Assembly: GCF_902497895.1 (NCBI RefSeq)
Contig: NZ_CABVHQ010000026.1
Location: 1 to 64,000 of the forward strand
Origin: Pseudomonas fluorescens
GTDB lineage: Bacteria; Pseudomonadota; Gammaproteobacteria; Pseudomonadales; Pseudomonadaceae
Length of the DNA stretch: 64,000 bases
Reading direction: 5' to 3'
Shown here: piece after piece, positions 31,172-40,186 of the stretch
Layout: each line of letters starts with the position of its first letter
How positions within the stretch are numbered: position 1 is the stretch's first letter
Program-made: the position numbers and the translations under genes
Notes under the pieces: generated by a model
What the model saw: the letters and a program-made list of their open reading frames with translations, nothing else
What the model was told of the DNA's origin: nothing
Database searches by the model: none

Positions 31172-31585
31172 CTACGCGCTGGAGGCTAATGCCAGGGTTG
31201 CCTGGCCATATTTTTGTCGCAGGATCAGCAACCTGGCCGGGGTCTGCGCCAGTTGTTCGGCCAGTGCCAGGGCTGCGCTCTCGGCCACGCCGTAGCAGCC
31301 GGTGCGCTCGAAGGCGATCTGCGAGTGATGGCTGAGGTGTGGCTCATAGGTGGCGAGTTGCGTGCTATTGAACAGCGTCAGTGGCAGCGCCAGTTGCTCG
31401 GCCAGTTCCAGCAGGCCGGGCTCATCGCGTTTCAGGTCGAGGCTGGCCAGCGCCCGGATCGCTCGAAGCTCGATGTTATGAGCCTGCAACGCCTGGTCGA
31501 GCAGCGCCCGCAACGTGCTGGCGGGGCAGCCGCGCTGGCAGCCCAGTCCGACCACCAGGGTCGGCGCTGTGCTGATTGCAGTCAT
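31172..31585 (-). CDS. cobE: Cobalamin biosynthesis protein CobE (CbiG C-terminal-like)
   Basis: A 137-residue protein matching the CobE/CbiG C-terminal family: LVVGLGCQRGCPASTLRALLDQAL at the N-terminus, SLDLKRDEPGLLELAEQLALPLTLF, and TGCYGVAESAALAL. The family handles the acetaldehyde-releasing ring-contraction stage or binds intermediates; its exact role in the aerobic pathway is not settled. It lies 5 bp after cbtA and 80 bp before cobM, inside the riboswitch-led operon. Confidence 0.9.
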   Translation of the reverse strand: MTAISTAPTLVVGLGCQRGCPASTLRALLDQALQAHNIELRAIRALASLDLKRDEPGLLELAEQLALPLTLFNSTQLATYEPHLSHHSQIAFERTGCYGVAESAALALAEQLAQTPARLLILRQKYGQATLALASSA

Positions 31586-31590
31586 GAGTG

Positions 31591-32283
31591 TTACTGACCT
31601 GCGCTTTTGCGGCGGAACAACCAGGCGCTGATCAGGCCAAGGGCCAGCCAGAACGCCGCATTGGTCAGCTGCGAGGCGATTTTGAATTGGGCTTCGAGCG
31701 CTTCCGGGGCGAGCATCGAATGCACTTCAGGCTGTGGCGCGCCAATGATGTGCGGCACGGCCAGAGTCGCCACGCCGAGGATTTTCAGCGCCCAATGCTT
31801 GCCGAATACGATCAGCGCAATACCGACAGCGGTGGACGCCGCGGTACCGACCCACCAGATCTGCCGCTGTGCCAGGTCGGCGGCGGCGGTACCAGGCAGT
31901 TCGGCCGGCAGGCCCAGGGTCGGCGCCAGGCAGAAGGTCGCGTAACCGGCCAGGCCCCAGAGCAAGCCCTGAGAGGTACGGCTCGGGGTGCGCAGGGTGT
32001 AGAGACCGGCGAGCATCAGGGCGAAACCGACCGCCACCACCAGATTGCCACCGGTGGTCGACAACACGCGCTGCCAGCCGTCTTCCGGCCCCCAGGCTTC
32101 GGCGTCATGGGTGTGAGCGGCAACCGCGCCTTCAGCATGTTCGTGAACTTCGCCAGCCGGGGCATTTTCGTAGGTTTCCGCCTGGAGAATCAGCGGCGCG
32201 ACCCAGAAGCTTTGCAGCAGGGTCAGCAACAAGGCCGCGAGCAGCCCGGTGAAACCTGCGGTTTGCGCAATACGCTTGATCAT
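31591..32283 (-). CDS. cbtA: Cobalt transporter subunit CbtA
   Basis: A 230-residue membrane protein of the CbtA family, usually encoded with CbtB behind B12 riboswitches and believed to import cobalt. It has about five membrane segments (first at residues 10-33, FTGLLAALLLTLLQSFWVAPLIL) and a His-rich loop (HEHAEGAVAAHTHDAEAWGPEDGW) that could bind Co2+. The C-terminal LTNAAFWLALGLISAWLF helix is typical. It lies 11 bp after cbtB. Confidence 0.92.
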   Translation of the reverse strand: MIKRIAQTAGFTGLLAALLLTLLQSFWVAPLILQAETYENAPAGEVHEHAEGAVAAHTHDAEAWGPEDGWQRVLSTTGGNLVVAVGFALMLAGLYTLRTPSRTSQGLLWGLAGYATFCLAPTLGLPAELPGTAAADLAQRQIWWVGTAASTAVGIALIVFGKHWALKILGVATLAVPHIIGAPQPEVHSMLAPEALEAQFKIASQLTNAAFWLALGLISAWLFRRKSAGQ

Positions 32284-32294
32284 TTAGGCAGGTC

Positions 32295-32489
32295 TCAGTG
32301 GCACGGAAAGGCGGAGCTGTGACGGGTGTCGTGGGCGGCATTGTGCACCGCTTCGATGTGCGAGAAACCGGCGAAATACACCAGGCACGCGCCGAGAATC
32401 GATGCGCCGATAGCGGCAATCAGGCGTTGGCTCAGGGTGGAGGTGGTGCTGCTGGTGCCTGCGTGGCGGGTGCTGCTGATGATCGACAT
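32295..32489 (-). CDS. cbtB: Cobalt transporter subunit CbtB
   Basis: A 64-residue single-pass membrane protein with a helix (LIAAIGASILGACLVYFAGF) and a C-terminal metal-binding tail rich in His (HIEAVHNAAHDTRHSSAFPCH), as in CbtB. The ATG at 32489 gives the usual short form; the frame continues 30 codons upstream into leader RNA without homology. It is the first gene after the minus-strand cobalamin riboswitch and pairs with CbtA. Confidence 0.92.
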   Translation of the reverse strand: MSIISSTRHAGTSSTTSTLSQRLIAAIGASILGACLVYFAGFSHIEAVHNAAHDTRHSSAFPCH

Positions 32490-32600
32490 GGCGCTTCCCT
32501 CTGGTGTGTCAGCGGGTGAGTCGAGCGCGTGAAAACCCCGCGAGACAGGCCCGCAGAGATCCGAACAGCGCCCGCCCACCGCGGGTTTTTGATCTATCTA

Positions 32601-32800
32601 TTGCGGGCCGGTCTCCGGGCTCGCGAGGGGCGGGCTGGCGCCCGAACCTGCAAGAATCACCTTCCCATGCCGAACTGCTGGCACAGTGGATCTGACTCTT
32701 CGCTCGCTTACCGTTGCGGGGGCAGCACCGGACTGATCAAGGCTTGAGTAAAGCACATGACTCACCGGTTTCCCGTTTCACCCTGTGAAGGGCACCCGTA
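32601..32800 (-). promoter_or_regulatory. Cobalamin riboswitch controlling cbtB-cbtA-cobE-cobM
   Basis: Read on the minus strand, the region starts with a 5' P1/P2 segment (ggtgcccttcacagggtg), continues with the conserved core gctgcccccgcaacggtaag and gccagcagttcggcatggg, and ends with a B12 box (cccggagaccggcccg). These are in the order and spacing of the AdoCbl riboswitch. The aptamer ends about 110 bp before the cbtB start; GC-rich sequence between could form the expression platform. B12 binding would lower cobalt import and pathway genes. Confidence 0.9.
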
Positions 32801-32879
32801 ACAAGGCGTGTAGGAGAGCATGGGCGGGGGCTGGGAGTCAATTGGCAAGGGTTCTCAACTGAAGATTGCGCAGGTCCCC

Positions 32880-33016
32880 TGTGGCGAGGGGGCTTGCCCC
32901 CGCTCGGCTGCGCAGCAGTCGTAAAACCGGCTGATGCGTTGTACCTGAAAAACCGCGACTGCCGATTTCAGGGCCGCTGCGCGCCCCAACGGGGGCAAGC
33001 CCCCTCGCCACAGGGG
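32880..33016. repeat. REPIN between the two cobalamin riboswitches
   Basis: An inverted pair of the tgtggcgagggggcttgcc REP family, 137 bp long, in the space between the divergent cbtB and cobW leaders. It may insulate the two transcription units. Their promoters must lie in the short stretches on either side (about 32800-32880 and 33016-33072). Confidence 0.87.
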
Positions 33017-33071
33017 AGCGCAATCGCCGATGGACATTGACCCGCCCTCAAGCGATGCGTAGCCTTGCGCT

Positions 33072-33264
33072 TTCGAGGTTCTTCGGCACTCAAACCGAAG
33101 CTAAGAAGGGAACGCGGTCAATGCCGCGGCTGCCCCCGCAACTGTGAACGGTCAGGTTTTCTGCCATGCCACTGCTCTCTCTCTATCCGTAGGGCGAGCG
33201 GGAAGGCGCAGAAATCGCCAGTCGAAAGACCGGCACACCGTCAGCCAGGAGACCTGCCTCGTAC
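33072..33264 (+). promoter_or_regulatory. Cobalamin riboswitch controlling cobW-cobN-chlD
   Basis: The element has the standard order: gaggttcttcggcac at the 5' end, core ggctgcccccgcaactgtga, a middle hairpin domain with gccactgctctc, and B12 box agccaggagacctgcc at 33243-33258. The cobW start lies about 110 bp downstream. This second riboswitch points away from the one at 32601, so both arms of the locus answer to B12. Confidence 0.93.
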
Positions 33265-33371
33265 CAGATTCTCACTACAACCGGGCGGGGTGATCCGGTG
33301 GCGAAATCTTCCGCGCTTGTGCGCGCGGTCAAGTCGTCCCGTATGCCCGCCACCTTGCCAAAGGGCATCCG

Positions 33372-34448
33372 ATGAAAACACTGGCCAAACTTCCCGTCAC
33401 CATCGTTACCGGCTTCCTCGGCTCGGGCAAGACCACCTTGCTGCGGCATATGCTCGACAACGCCCAGGGCCGGCGCATCGCGGTGATCGTCAACGAATTC
33501 GGCGAGTTGGGCATCGACGGCGAAATCCTCAAGCAGTGCGCCATCGGCTGCACTGAAGAAGAAGCCAGCGGTCGGGTTTACGAGCTGGCCAACGGCTGCC
33601 TGTGCTGCACCGTTCAGGAAGAATTCTTCCCGGTGATGCGCGAGCTGGTTGCCCGCCGCGCGGACCTGGACCACATCCTCATCGAAACTTCCGGTCTGGC
33701 TCTGCCAAAACCCCTGGTGCAAGCCTTTCAGTGGCCGGAGATCCGTAGCGCCTGCACCGTCGATGCGGTGATCACCGTGGTCGACAGCCCGGCCGTGGCC
33801 GCCGGCACCTTCGCCGCGTTCCCGGACCAGGTGGATGCCCAGCGCAAGCTCGACCCGAATCTGGACCACGAGTCGCCGCTGCATGAGTTGTTCGCCGACC
33901 AATTGGCCAGTGCCGATCTGGTGATCCTCAACAAAGCCGACCTAATCAGCCCTGAAGACCTGGCCCGTGTGCGCCTGGAAGTCGCCGAAGAACTGCCGCC
34001 GGCGGTAAAAGTCATCGAAGCCAGTAGCGGTCGTGTGCCACTGGACGTGTTGATCGGCCTGGGTGCCGGCTCCGAAGAACACATCGACAGCCGTCACAGC
34101 CACCACGACCATCACCACGGCGACGCTGATGGTGCAGGGCATGATGACCATGACCACGACGCCTTCGACTCCATCTCCATCGAACTGCCGCAAGCCGACG
34201 AAAGCCTGCTGCTCGACGCCCTGACACAACTGGTGGTCGAACACGGCATCCTGCGGATCAAAGGTTTCGCCGCGGTGCCGAACAAGCCGATGCGCTTGCT
34301 GATCCAGGGTGTGGGCACGCGCTTTGACAAACACTTCGACCGCGCCTGGCGCGCCGAAGAATCCCGTGCGACCCACCTGGTGCTGATCGGCCAGCAGCTG
34401 GACGCGACCTTGATCGAAGCGCAATTGCGCGCCGCGCTCAGCGTCTGA
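33372..34448 (+). CDS. cobW: Cobalamin biosynthesis GTPase/metallochaperone CobW
   Basis: A 358-residue G3E-family GTPase that delivers Co2+ to the cobalt chelatase. The P-loop is GFLGSGKTTLL (residues 14-24), the metal site is CLCC (about 76-79), and the GTP-specificity motif is LNKADL. A His/Asp-rich segment (about 237-260, HSHHDHHHGDADGAGHDDHDHD) is a further metal-binding loop before the C-terminal CobW_C domain. It is first in the operon behind the riboswitch, with cobN 3 bp downstream. Confidence 0.96.
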   Translation: MKTLAKLPVTIVTGFLGSGKTTLLRHMLDNAQGRRIAVIVNEFGELGIDGEILKQCAIGCTEEEASGRVYELANGCLCCTVQEEFFPVMRELVARRADLDHILIETSGLALPKPLVQAFQWPEIRSACTVDAVITVVDSPAVAAGTFAAFPDQVDAQRKLDPNLDHESPLHELFADQLASADLVILNKADLISPEDLARVRLEVAEELPPAVKVIEASSGRVPLDVLIGLGAGSEEHIDSRHSHHDHHHGDADGAGHDDHDHDAFDSISIELPQADESLLLDALTQLVVEHGILRIKGFAAVPNKPMRLLIQGVGTRFDKHFDRAWRAEESRATHLVLIGQQLDATLIEAQLRAALSV

Positions 34449-34451
34449 TCC

Positions 34452-37400
34452 ATGCACCTGCTCAGGACCCAACCCGGCGGTTTCGTCTCGGATGACAACA
34501 TTGCCGACCTTGGCCAAACCCCCGCCGAGCTGGTGATCCTGTGCAGCGGCGATTCCAGCCTGGCACTGCTCGCCGAAGCCGCGCAGCAGTTGCCGGATGA
34601 CTATCCGAGCCTGCGCCTGGCCAACCCGATGCAGGTGCAGAACCACGCCTCGGTCGACCTGTATGTCGATGAAGTACTGCGTCACGCGAAAATTATCCTG
34701 ATCTCGCTGCATGGCGGGATCGGCTATTGGCGGTATGGCGTGGAGCGGCTGGTGCAGCTGGCCGAGCGGGGCGTGCAACTGATTCTGGTGCCGGGCGATG
34801 ATCGCCCCGACCCTGAGTTGAGCGACCTGAGCACCGTGGCCGTCGAAGACCGTGATCGGCTTTGGCATTACCTGCGCCAGGGCGGCATGGGCAATGCCCT
34901 GGACCTGTATCGTTGCCTCGCCAGTCGCTGGCTGAATCGCGATTACCCCTGGGCCGAACCACAAATCCTGCCGCGCACGGCGATTTACCATCCGCACAAA
35001 AGTCCCGCCGCACTCAGCGACTGGCAAGCTGATTGGCACGCCGATCAGCCGGTGGCGGCGGTGTTGTTCTATCGCTCACACTTGCAGGCGGCCAACACCG
35101 CGTTCATCGATGTGTTCTGCCAGCGTTTGCAGGCGGCGGGGCTCAACCCGTTGCCGATTGCGCTGGCCAGTCTGAAGGAGCCTGGCTGCCTGACGGTGGT
35201 CGAGGACTGGCTGGATGAAGTCTCGGCCTCGGTGATTCTGAACACTACCGGTTTTGCCCAGTCCAGCCCGGAAGCCCCGCACCTGCGACCGTTCCGGCGC
35301 AATATTGTGGTGATCCAGGCCATCTGTGCCCAGGACAACGAGCCCGCCTGGCGCGCCAGCGAGCAGGGCCTCGGGCCGCGGGACCTGGCGATGCATATCG
35401 CCTTGCCGGAACTCGACGGACGGATCATCAGCCGGCCCATCTGCTTCAAGGACCTGGCCTGGCGCAGCGAGCGCAGCCAGTCGGATGTGGTCTGCTACCG
35501 CGCTGCACCTGCGCGCATGGACTTCGTCGCCGAACTGGCGCGACGCTGGATTGAACTGGCGCGGGTACCGAATGGCGAGAAGCGTATCGCGCTGATCCTT
35601 GCCAACTACCCGACTCGCGATGGCCGGATCGGCAATGGCGTGGGTCTCGACACTCCGGCTGCCGCGCTGAATATCCTGCGGGCACTGCATGCCGAGGGCT
35701 ATCCGCTGCCGGCTGAGCTGCCGCAAAGCGGCACGGCGCTGATTCAGCAATTGCTCGGTGGCGTCAGCAACGATCTGCAGACCATCGACCAGCGGCCATG
35801 CCAGCAAAGCCTGGCGCTGGACGCCTATTACGCGATGTTCAACGCCTTGCCCGAAGCCAATCGCAACGCGGTGCTGGAGCGTTGGGGCAGGCCTGAAAGC
35901 GACCCGATGTTCCGCGGCGGGCGGATGATGATTGCCGGTCTGCGCTTTGGCCTGACCTTTGTCGGCATCCAGCCTGCACGCGGCTATCAGGTCGACCCGA
36001 GCGCGGTCTATCACGACCCGGACCTGGTGCCGCCCCATGGCTATCTGGCGTTCTATTTCTGGCTGCGGCAAACCTATGGCGCCCACGGGGTGATCCATGT
36101 CGGCAAGCATGGCAACCTCGAATGGCTGCCGGGCAAGGGTGTCGGCCTCTCGGAAAACTGCTGGCCGGACGCACTGCTGGGGCCGTTGCCGAATATCTAT
36201 CCGTTCATCGTCAACGACCCGGGCGAGGGCGCCCAGGCCAAGCGGCGCACCCAGGCAGTGATCATCGATCACCTGATGCCACCGCTGAGCCGCGCCGAAA
36301 CCTACGGCCCGCTACGCGATCTCGAGCTGCTGGCCGACGAGTATTACGAAGCCCAGCTGCTGGATCCGCGCCGCGCCCGGGAGTTGCAGCGCGACATCCT
36401 GAAACTGGTCCGCGACACCCACATCGACCGCGAACTGCAGCTGGACGAACAACTCGACAGCGACGCCGACGCAGCGATCTGGCTGCCGCGCCTCGATACC
36501 TATTTGTGCGATTTGAAAGAATCGCAGATCCGCGACGGTCTGCATGTGTTCGGTGAATCGCCTGTCGGCCGGCTGCGGATCGATACGCTGCTGGCGTTAT
36601 TGCGCATTCCCCGAGGGGATGGACGCGGCGCCCAGTCAAGCGTGCTGCGAGCCCTGGCCAAAGCCTTCGAGCTGGATTTCGATCCGCTGGATTGTGTCCT
36701 GGCCGAGCCCTGGACCGGGCCGCGGCCGGTCGCGCTGCAAGCACTCAGCGGTGAGCTTTGGCGCAGCGCTGGCGACAGTCGCGAACGCCTCGAGCTGTTT
36801 GCCGCGCGGTTGATCGAGCAAGCGCTAAGCGCTGATGTCGACCTATTGAATACACCTGGCTGGAGCGAAGTGAAGGCGATCATCGACAGCCTGCGCGAAG
36901 TCGTCGCCCCACGCCTGGACGCCTGCGGCCCGGCAGAAATGCGCGGCCTGCTGGATGCCCTGAGCGGGCGTTTCGTTCCGGCCGGGCCCAGCGGTGCGCC
37001 GAGTCGCGGACGGCTCGACGTGCTGCCCACCGGGCGTAACTTCTTTTCGGTGGATGTGCGCAATCTGCCGACCACCACTGCCTGGCGCATCGGTTTTCAG
37101 TCGGCCAACCTGATCCTCGAGCGGCATTTGCAGGATCACGGCGACCATCTGCGTCAGCTCGGGCTCTCGGTCTGGGGCACCGCGACCATGCGCACCGGCG
37201 GTGATGATATCGCCCAGGCCATGGGATTGATGGGGGTGCGCCCGGTGTGGGCCACGGGCAGCCAGCGGGTCGACGATTTCGAAATCCTCCCGCTGAGCCT
37301 GCTCGACCGGCCACGGGTGGACGTCACACTGCGGGTCTCCGGGTTTTTCCGCGACGCCTTCGCCAACCTGATCCGCTTGTTCGATGCCGCGGTGCAGGCC

Positions 37401-38225
37401 GTGGCCGCGCTGGACGAGCCGGATGACATGAACCCGCTCGCGGCCAAGGTTCGCAGCGAGCGTGCAGCACTGTTGTTATCCGGGCTGGATGAGGAAGCCG
37501 CGGCGCGTCAGGCCGGCTGGCGAATCTTCGGCGCCAAGCCCGGTGCCTATGGCGCGGGCGTGCAGGGCGCCATCGACGGTCGTCTGTGGCAAAGCCGCGA
37601 GGACCTGGCCGAGGTCTACCTGAACTGGGGTGGCTATGCCTATGGCGGCTCCGATGAAGGCACCGCGGCGCGCGAGCAATTCGCTCAGCGATTGAGCCAG
37701 GTTCAGGCAGTCCTGCAAAACCAGGACAACCGTGAGCATGACCTGCTCGATTCCAATGACTATTACCAATTCCAGGGCGGCATGCTTGCCGCCGTGGAAA
37801 GCCTCAGCGGCGAACAAACCGCCAGTTACCATGGCGACCACAGCCAGCCCGACCTGCCGAAGATCCGCACCTTGAAGGAAGAGCTGAACCGGGTGATCCG
37901 TTCCCGCGCGGCCAATCCCAAGTGGATCGAGGGAGTCAAGCGCCATGGCTATAAAGGTGCTTTCGAACTGGCGGCGACCGTGGATAATCTGTTCGCCTTC
38001 GACGCCACCACGCAGTTGATCGACGATCATCAGTACGCCTTGCTGGCCGATGCCTATTTGCTCGACCCGGCGACCCGGGAATTCGTCCGGCAACACAATC
38101 CCCACGCCTTGCGCGACATGACCGAACGCCTGCTCGAAGCCCAGCAGCGGGGGATGTGGAGCGAGCCGGGCGAGTACCGCGAGGCGCTGGAAAACCTGCT
38201 GCTGGATATAGAAGAAGACACCTGA
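34452..38225 (+). CDS. cobN: Cobaltochelatase subunit CobN
   Basis: A 1257-residue large subunit that inserts Co2+ into hydrogenobyrinic acid a,c-diamide with ATPase partners. It shows the CobN/BchH landmarks: GDDRPDPELSDL, NYPTRDGRIGNGVGLDTPAAALNIL, GVIHVGKHGNLEWLPGKGVGLSENCWPD and TGRNFFSVDVRNLPTTTAW. It starts 3 bp after the cobW stop. Its ATPase partner in this locus is the chlD-type gene at 38433, not a CobS/CobT pair; none is seen here. Confidence 0.96.
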   Translation: MHLLRTQPGGFVSDDNIADLGQTPAELVILCSGDSSLALLAEAAQQLPDDYPSLRLANPMQVQNHASVDLYVDEVLRHAKIILISLHGGIGYWRYGVERLVQLAERGVQLILVPGDDRPDPELSDLSTVAVEDRDRLWHYLRQGGMGNALDLYRCLASRWLNRDYPWAEPQILPRTAIYHPHKSPAALSDWQADWHADQPVAAVLFYRSHLQAANTAFIDVFCQRLQAAGLNPLPIALASLKEPGCLTVVEDWLDEVSASVILNTTGFAQSSPEAPHLRPFRRNIVVIQAICAQDNEPAWRASEQGLGPRDLAMHIALPELDGRIISRPICFKDLAWRSERSQSDVVCYRAAPARMDFVAELARRWIELARVPNGEKRIALILANYPTRDGRIGNGVGLDTPAAALNILRALHAEGYPLPAELPQSGTALIQQLLGGVSNDLQTIDQRPCQQSLALDAYYAMFNALPEANRNAVLERWGRPESDPMFRGGRMMIAGLRFGLTFVGIQPARGYQVDPSAVYHDPDLVPPHGYLAFYFWLRQTYGAHGVIHVGKHGNLEWLPGKGVGLSENCWPDALLGPLPNIYPFIVNDPGEGAQAKRRTQAVIIDHLMPPLSRAETYGPLRDLELLADEYYEAQLLDPRRARELQRDILKLVRDTHIDRELQLDEQLDSDADAAIWLPRLDTYLCDLKESQIRDGLHVFGESPVGRLRIDTLLALLRIPRGDGRGAQSSVLRALAKAFELDFDPLDCVLAEPWTGPRPVALQALSGELWRSAGDSRERLELFAARLIEQALSADVDLLNTPGWSEVKAIIDSLREVVAPRLDACGPAEMRGLLDALSGRFVPAGPSGAPSRGRLDVLPTGRNFFSVDVRNLPTTTAWRIGFQSANLILERHLQDHGDHLRQLGLSVWGTATMRTGGDDIAQAMGLMGVRPVWATGSQRVDDFEILPLSLLDRPRVDVTLRVSGFFRDAFANLIRLFDAAVQAVAALDEPDDMNPLAAKVRSERAALLLSGLDEEAAARQAGWRIFGAKPGAYGAGVQGAIDGRLWQSREDLAEVYLNWGGYAYGGSDEGTAAREQFAQRLSQVQAVLQNQDNREHDLLDSNDYYQFQGGMLAAVESLSGEQTASYHGDHSQPDLPKIRTLKEELNRVIRSRAANPKWIEGVKRHGYKGAFELAATVDNLFAFDATTQLIDDHQYALLADAYLLDPATREFVRQHNPHALRDMTERLLEAQQRGMWSEPGEYREALENLLLDIEEDT

Positions 38226-38235
38226 TGCGGTAAAC

Positions 38236-38376
38236 CTGTGGCGAGGGGGCTTGTCGGAACGCCGCATCGCCCCGTTCGGCTGCGTAGCAGTCGTAGACTC
38301 AGGCAGCTCGGTGTAGCTGAAAAATGTAGGGGGCCGCTTCGCGACCCAGCGGGGGCAAGCCCCCTCGCCACAGGTG
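38236..38376. repeat. REPIN between cobN and the chlD-type gene
   Basis: An inverted pair of the tgtggcgagggggcttg REP family, 141 bp. The left unit is altered after gcttg (tcggaacgcc replaces the usual ccccgct), while the right unit is intact. Such hairpins often protect the upstream mRNA from 3' decay and could lower expression of the downstream gene relative to cobN. Confidence 0.85.
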
Positions 38377-38432
38377 TGAAGTTTGCCTGTGATATGTACT
38401 GATTGCCCCCGACCATGATGAGAGAACCGAAT

Positions 38433-39440
38433 ATGAGCCACACCCCACATTTCCCCCTCTGCGCCGTGGTCGGTGCCGACGCCCTGAAACTCGCGCTGTG
38501 CCTCACCGCCATCGATCCGAAGATCGGCGGGGTGCTGATCGAAGGTCCGCGGGGCATGGCCAAGTCGACCCTGGCCCGAGGCTTGGCGGATCTGTTGGCC
38601 AGCGGGCAATTCGTCACCTTGCCCTTGGGCGCCACTGAGGAGCGGCTGGTCGGTACCCTGGACCTGGACGTCGCACTCGGCGAAGGCCGCGCGCAGTTTT
38701 CCCCCGGAGTGCTGGCCAAGGCCGATGGTGGCGTGCTCTATGTCGATGAAGTGAACCTGCTGCCTGACCACCTGGTTGACCTGCTGCTGGACGTTGCCGC
38801 CAGCGGCACCAACCTGATCGAACGAGACGGCATCTCCCATCAGCATTCGGCGCGCTTCGTGCTGATCGGCACCATGAACCCGGAAGAGGGCGAATTGCGT
38901 CCGCAATTGCTCGATCGCTTCGGGCTGAACGTGGCCTTGAGCGGGCAGACACCACCCATCGAACGCGGCCAGATCATCCGTCGGCGCCTGGACTTCGACA
39001 GCGATCCCCAGGCGTTTTGCGCGCATTGGGAAAGCCCGCAGCAGGCTTTGCGCGAACGTTGCCAGCAGGCGCGCTCGAGCCTGGCCAGCATTCCTCTCGA
39101 CGATCAGGCCCTGGCGCAGATCACCGAGCGTTGCTTTGCTGCCGGCGTCGACGGCATGCGCGCCGATCTGGTCTGGCTGCGCGCCGCTCGGGCCCATGCC
39201 GCATGGCGAGGCGCATCGGCGATTGGCGAAGAAGATATCGATGCGGTGGCGGAATTCGCCCTGCGTCATCGTCGCCGTGAGCAGTCGCCGCCTGCGCCGA
39301 ACCAGGCCAGCGCACCACAGTCGCAATCGGCACACAATCCGGACCCCGGCGAAGGCCAGGGTCAATGGGGCGAAATGCCCGCCCAGGCACTGTCGGTCGG
39401 CGCGCGACGTGAAGTCCCGAGCTGGCCAAAAAAGTCCTAG
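38433..39440 (+). CDS. chlD: ChlI-like AAA ATPase subunit of cobalt chelatase (zero-frame product of chlD)
   Basis: A 335-residue MoxR/BchI-type AAA+ protein. It shows Walker A GPRGMAKST (about residues 39-47), sensor/loop GATEERLVGTLDLD, Walker B VLYVDEVNLLPDHL, and GTMNPEEGELRPQLLDRFGL. It energises CobN. ATG at 38433 starts MSHTPHFPLC and follows gagag; ATGs at 38415 and 38418 are less well placed. The Pro/Gln-rich tail matches the linker that normally joins the AAA and VWA parts of ChlD. The stop TAG (39438-39440) follows an in-frame A_AAA_AAG run by one codon, so this is probably the short product of a frameshifting gene. Confidence 0.9.
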   Translation: MSHTPHFPLCAVVGADALKLALCLTAIDPKIGGVLIEGPRGMAKSTLARGLADLLASGQFVTLPLGATEERLVGTLDLDVALGEGRAQFSPGVLAKADGGVLYVDEVNLLPDHLVDLLLDVAASGTNLIERDGISHQHSARFVLIGTMNPEEGELRPQLLDRFGLNVALSGQTPPIERGQIIRRRLDFDSDPQAFCAHWESPQQALRERCQQARSSLASIPLDDQALAQITERCFAAGVDGMRADLVWLRAARAHAAWRGASAIGEEDIDAVAEFALRHRRREQSPPAPNQASAPQSQSAHNPDPGEGQGQWGEMPAQALSVGARREVPSWPKKS

Positions 39441-39474
39441 GCATTCGTCCCCGGTCCGACGCGGGGGCGGATGC
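39428..39474 (+). promoter_or_regulatory. Programmed -1 ribosomal frameshift site
   Basis: The zero frame reads cca aaa aag tcc tag, giving the slippery heptamer A_AAA_AAG at 39428-39434 in the correct phase. A 6-nt spacer containing the stop codon follows, then a 13-bp stem (39441-39453 with 39462-39474, two or three G-U pairs) with an 8-nt loop. A -1 slip continues into the VWA frame as Lys-Lys-Val-Leu-Gly. Heptamer identity, spacer length and stem position all match known -1 sites such as the E. coli dnaX one. Confidence 0.88.
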
Positions 39475-40096
39475 CAAACCCCGCGCAGGACGCCTGAAAA
39501 ATGGCCGCCAAGGCCAGAGCCGCACAGCGCAAAGCGGCTCGATCAACTGGCCCGGCACCTTGCTCAATGGCCGTCCGCGCCAGCGTGAAGACCTGTTGTA
39601 CCGGCTGCGCAGTCGTTCGCCCCATGAGCTGTGGCTGGTGATCGTCGATGCGTCGGCTTCGACTCGCCGGCATCAAGCCCTGAGCGACGCCAAAGGCCTG
39701 TTGGCGCAGTTGTTCGATGACGCTTACCGGCGCCGGGCACGCCTGGCGTTGCTGACCGCCAGTGGCCACTTGCCGCAATGGCAGGTGCAAGGCCTGAAAG
39801 CCTCGAGTGGTCTGCGGGGCTGGCTCGAAGCACTCGGCGCCGGTGGCGGCACACCGCTGTTGGCCGCCCTGGATGAGGCGGTCCGCTGGCTGGCGTTCAG
39901 GCAAAAGCGTTTTCCAGCTGAACAGCAGCGCCTGTTGCTGCTGACCGATGGCCGGTTGAAAAACTGGCCGGCGCTGCCGACGCTCAATTGCCCGGGGTTG
40001 CTGGTGGATATCGAAAGAGGCCCGATCCGGCTCGGTCGGGCCAAGGAACTGGCCAGCGGACTGCAAGCGCAGTATCGACATATCGACACCCTGTAA
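39434..40096 (+). CDS. chlD: VWA-domain part of ChlD, read after the -1 frameshift
   Basis: The frame is open from 39413, overlapping the end of the ATPase ORF, and ends at 40096. It has no ATG, GTG or TTG before a TTG at 39560, which lacks a ribosome site and would cut off conserved linker. Joined to the ATPase by a -1 slip it gives a 554-residue ChlD. The von Willebrand A domain has its MIDAS residues: DASAST (DxSxS), the Thr of GGGTPL and the Asp of LLTDGRL. In Mg/Co chelatases this domain docks the ATPase ring to the large subunit. A separate gene starting at 39560 is the alternative. Confidence 0.85.
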   Translation, partial: VLGIRPRSDAGADAKPRAGRLKNGRQGQSRTAQSGSINWPGTLLNGRPRQREDLLYRLRSRSPHELWLVIVDASASTRRHQALSDAKGLLAQLFDDAYRRRARLALLTASGHLPQWQVQGLKASSGLRGWLEALGAGGGTPLLAALDEAVRWLAFRQKRFPAEQQRLLLLTDGRLKNWPALPTLNCPGLLVDIERGPIRLGRAKELASGLQAQYRHIDTL

Positions 40097-40186
40097 CTGC
40101 TTGTCGCGTATTGCCGCGCGTCGAAGCTGGAGTGTGCAAGCGATCTGCTCGTATGCTGTCGGCTTCGCGAATCACAGGAGTGAAGC

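Noticed and set aside
39560..40096. Independent VWA gene starting at TTG 39560
   Set aside because: There is no ribosome site, it would lose conserved linker, and the frame is continuous with the upstream ATPase through a textbook -1 slip site. Kept only as the alternative explanation.
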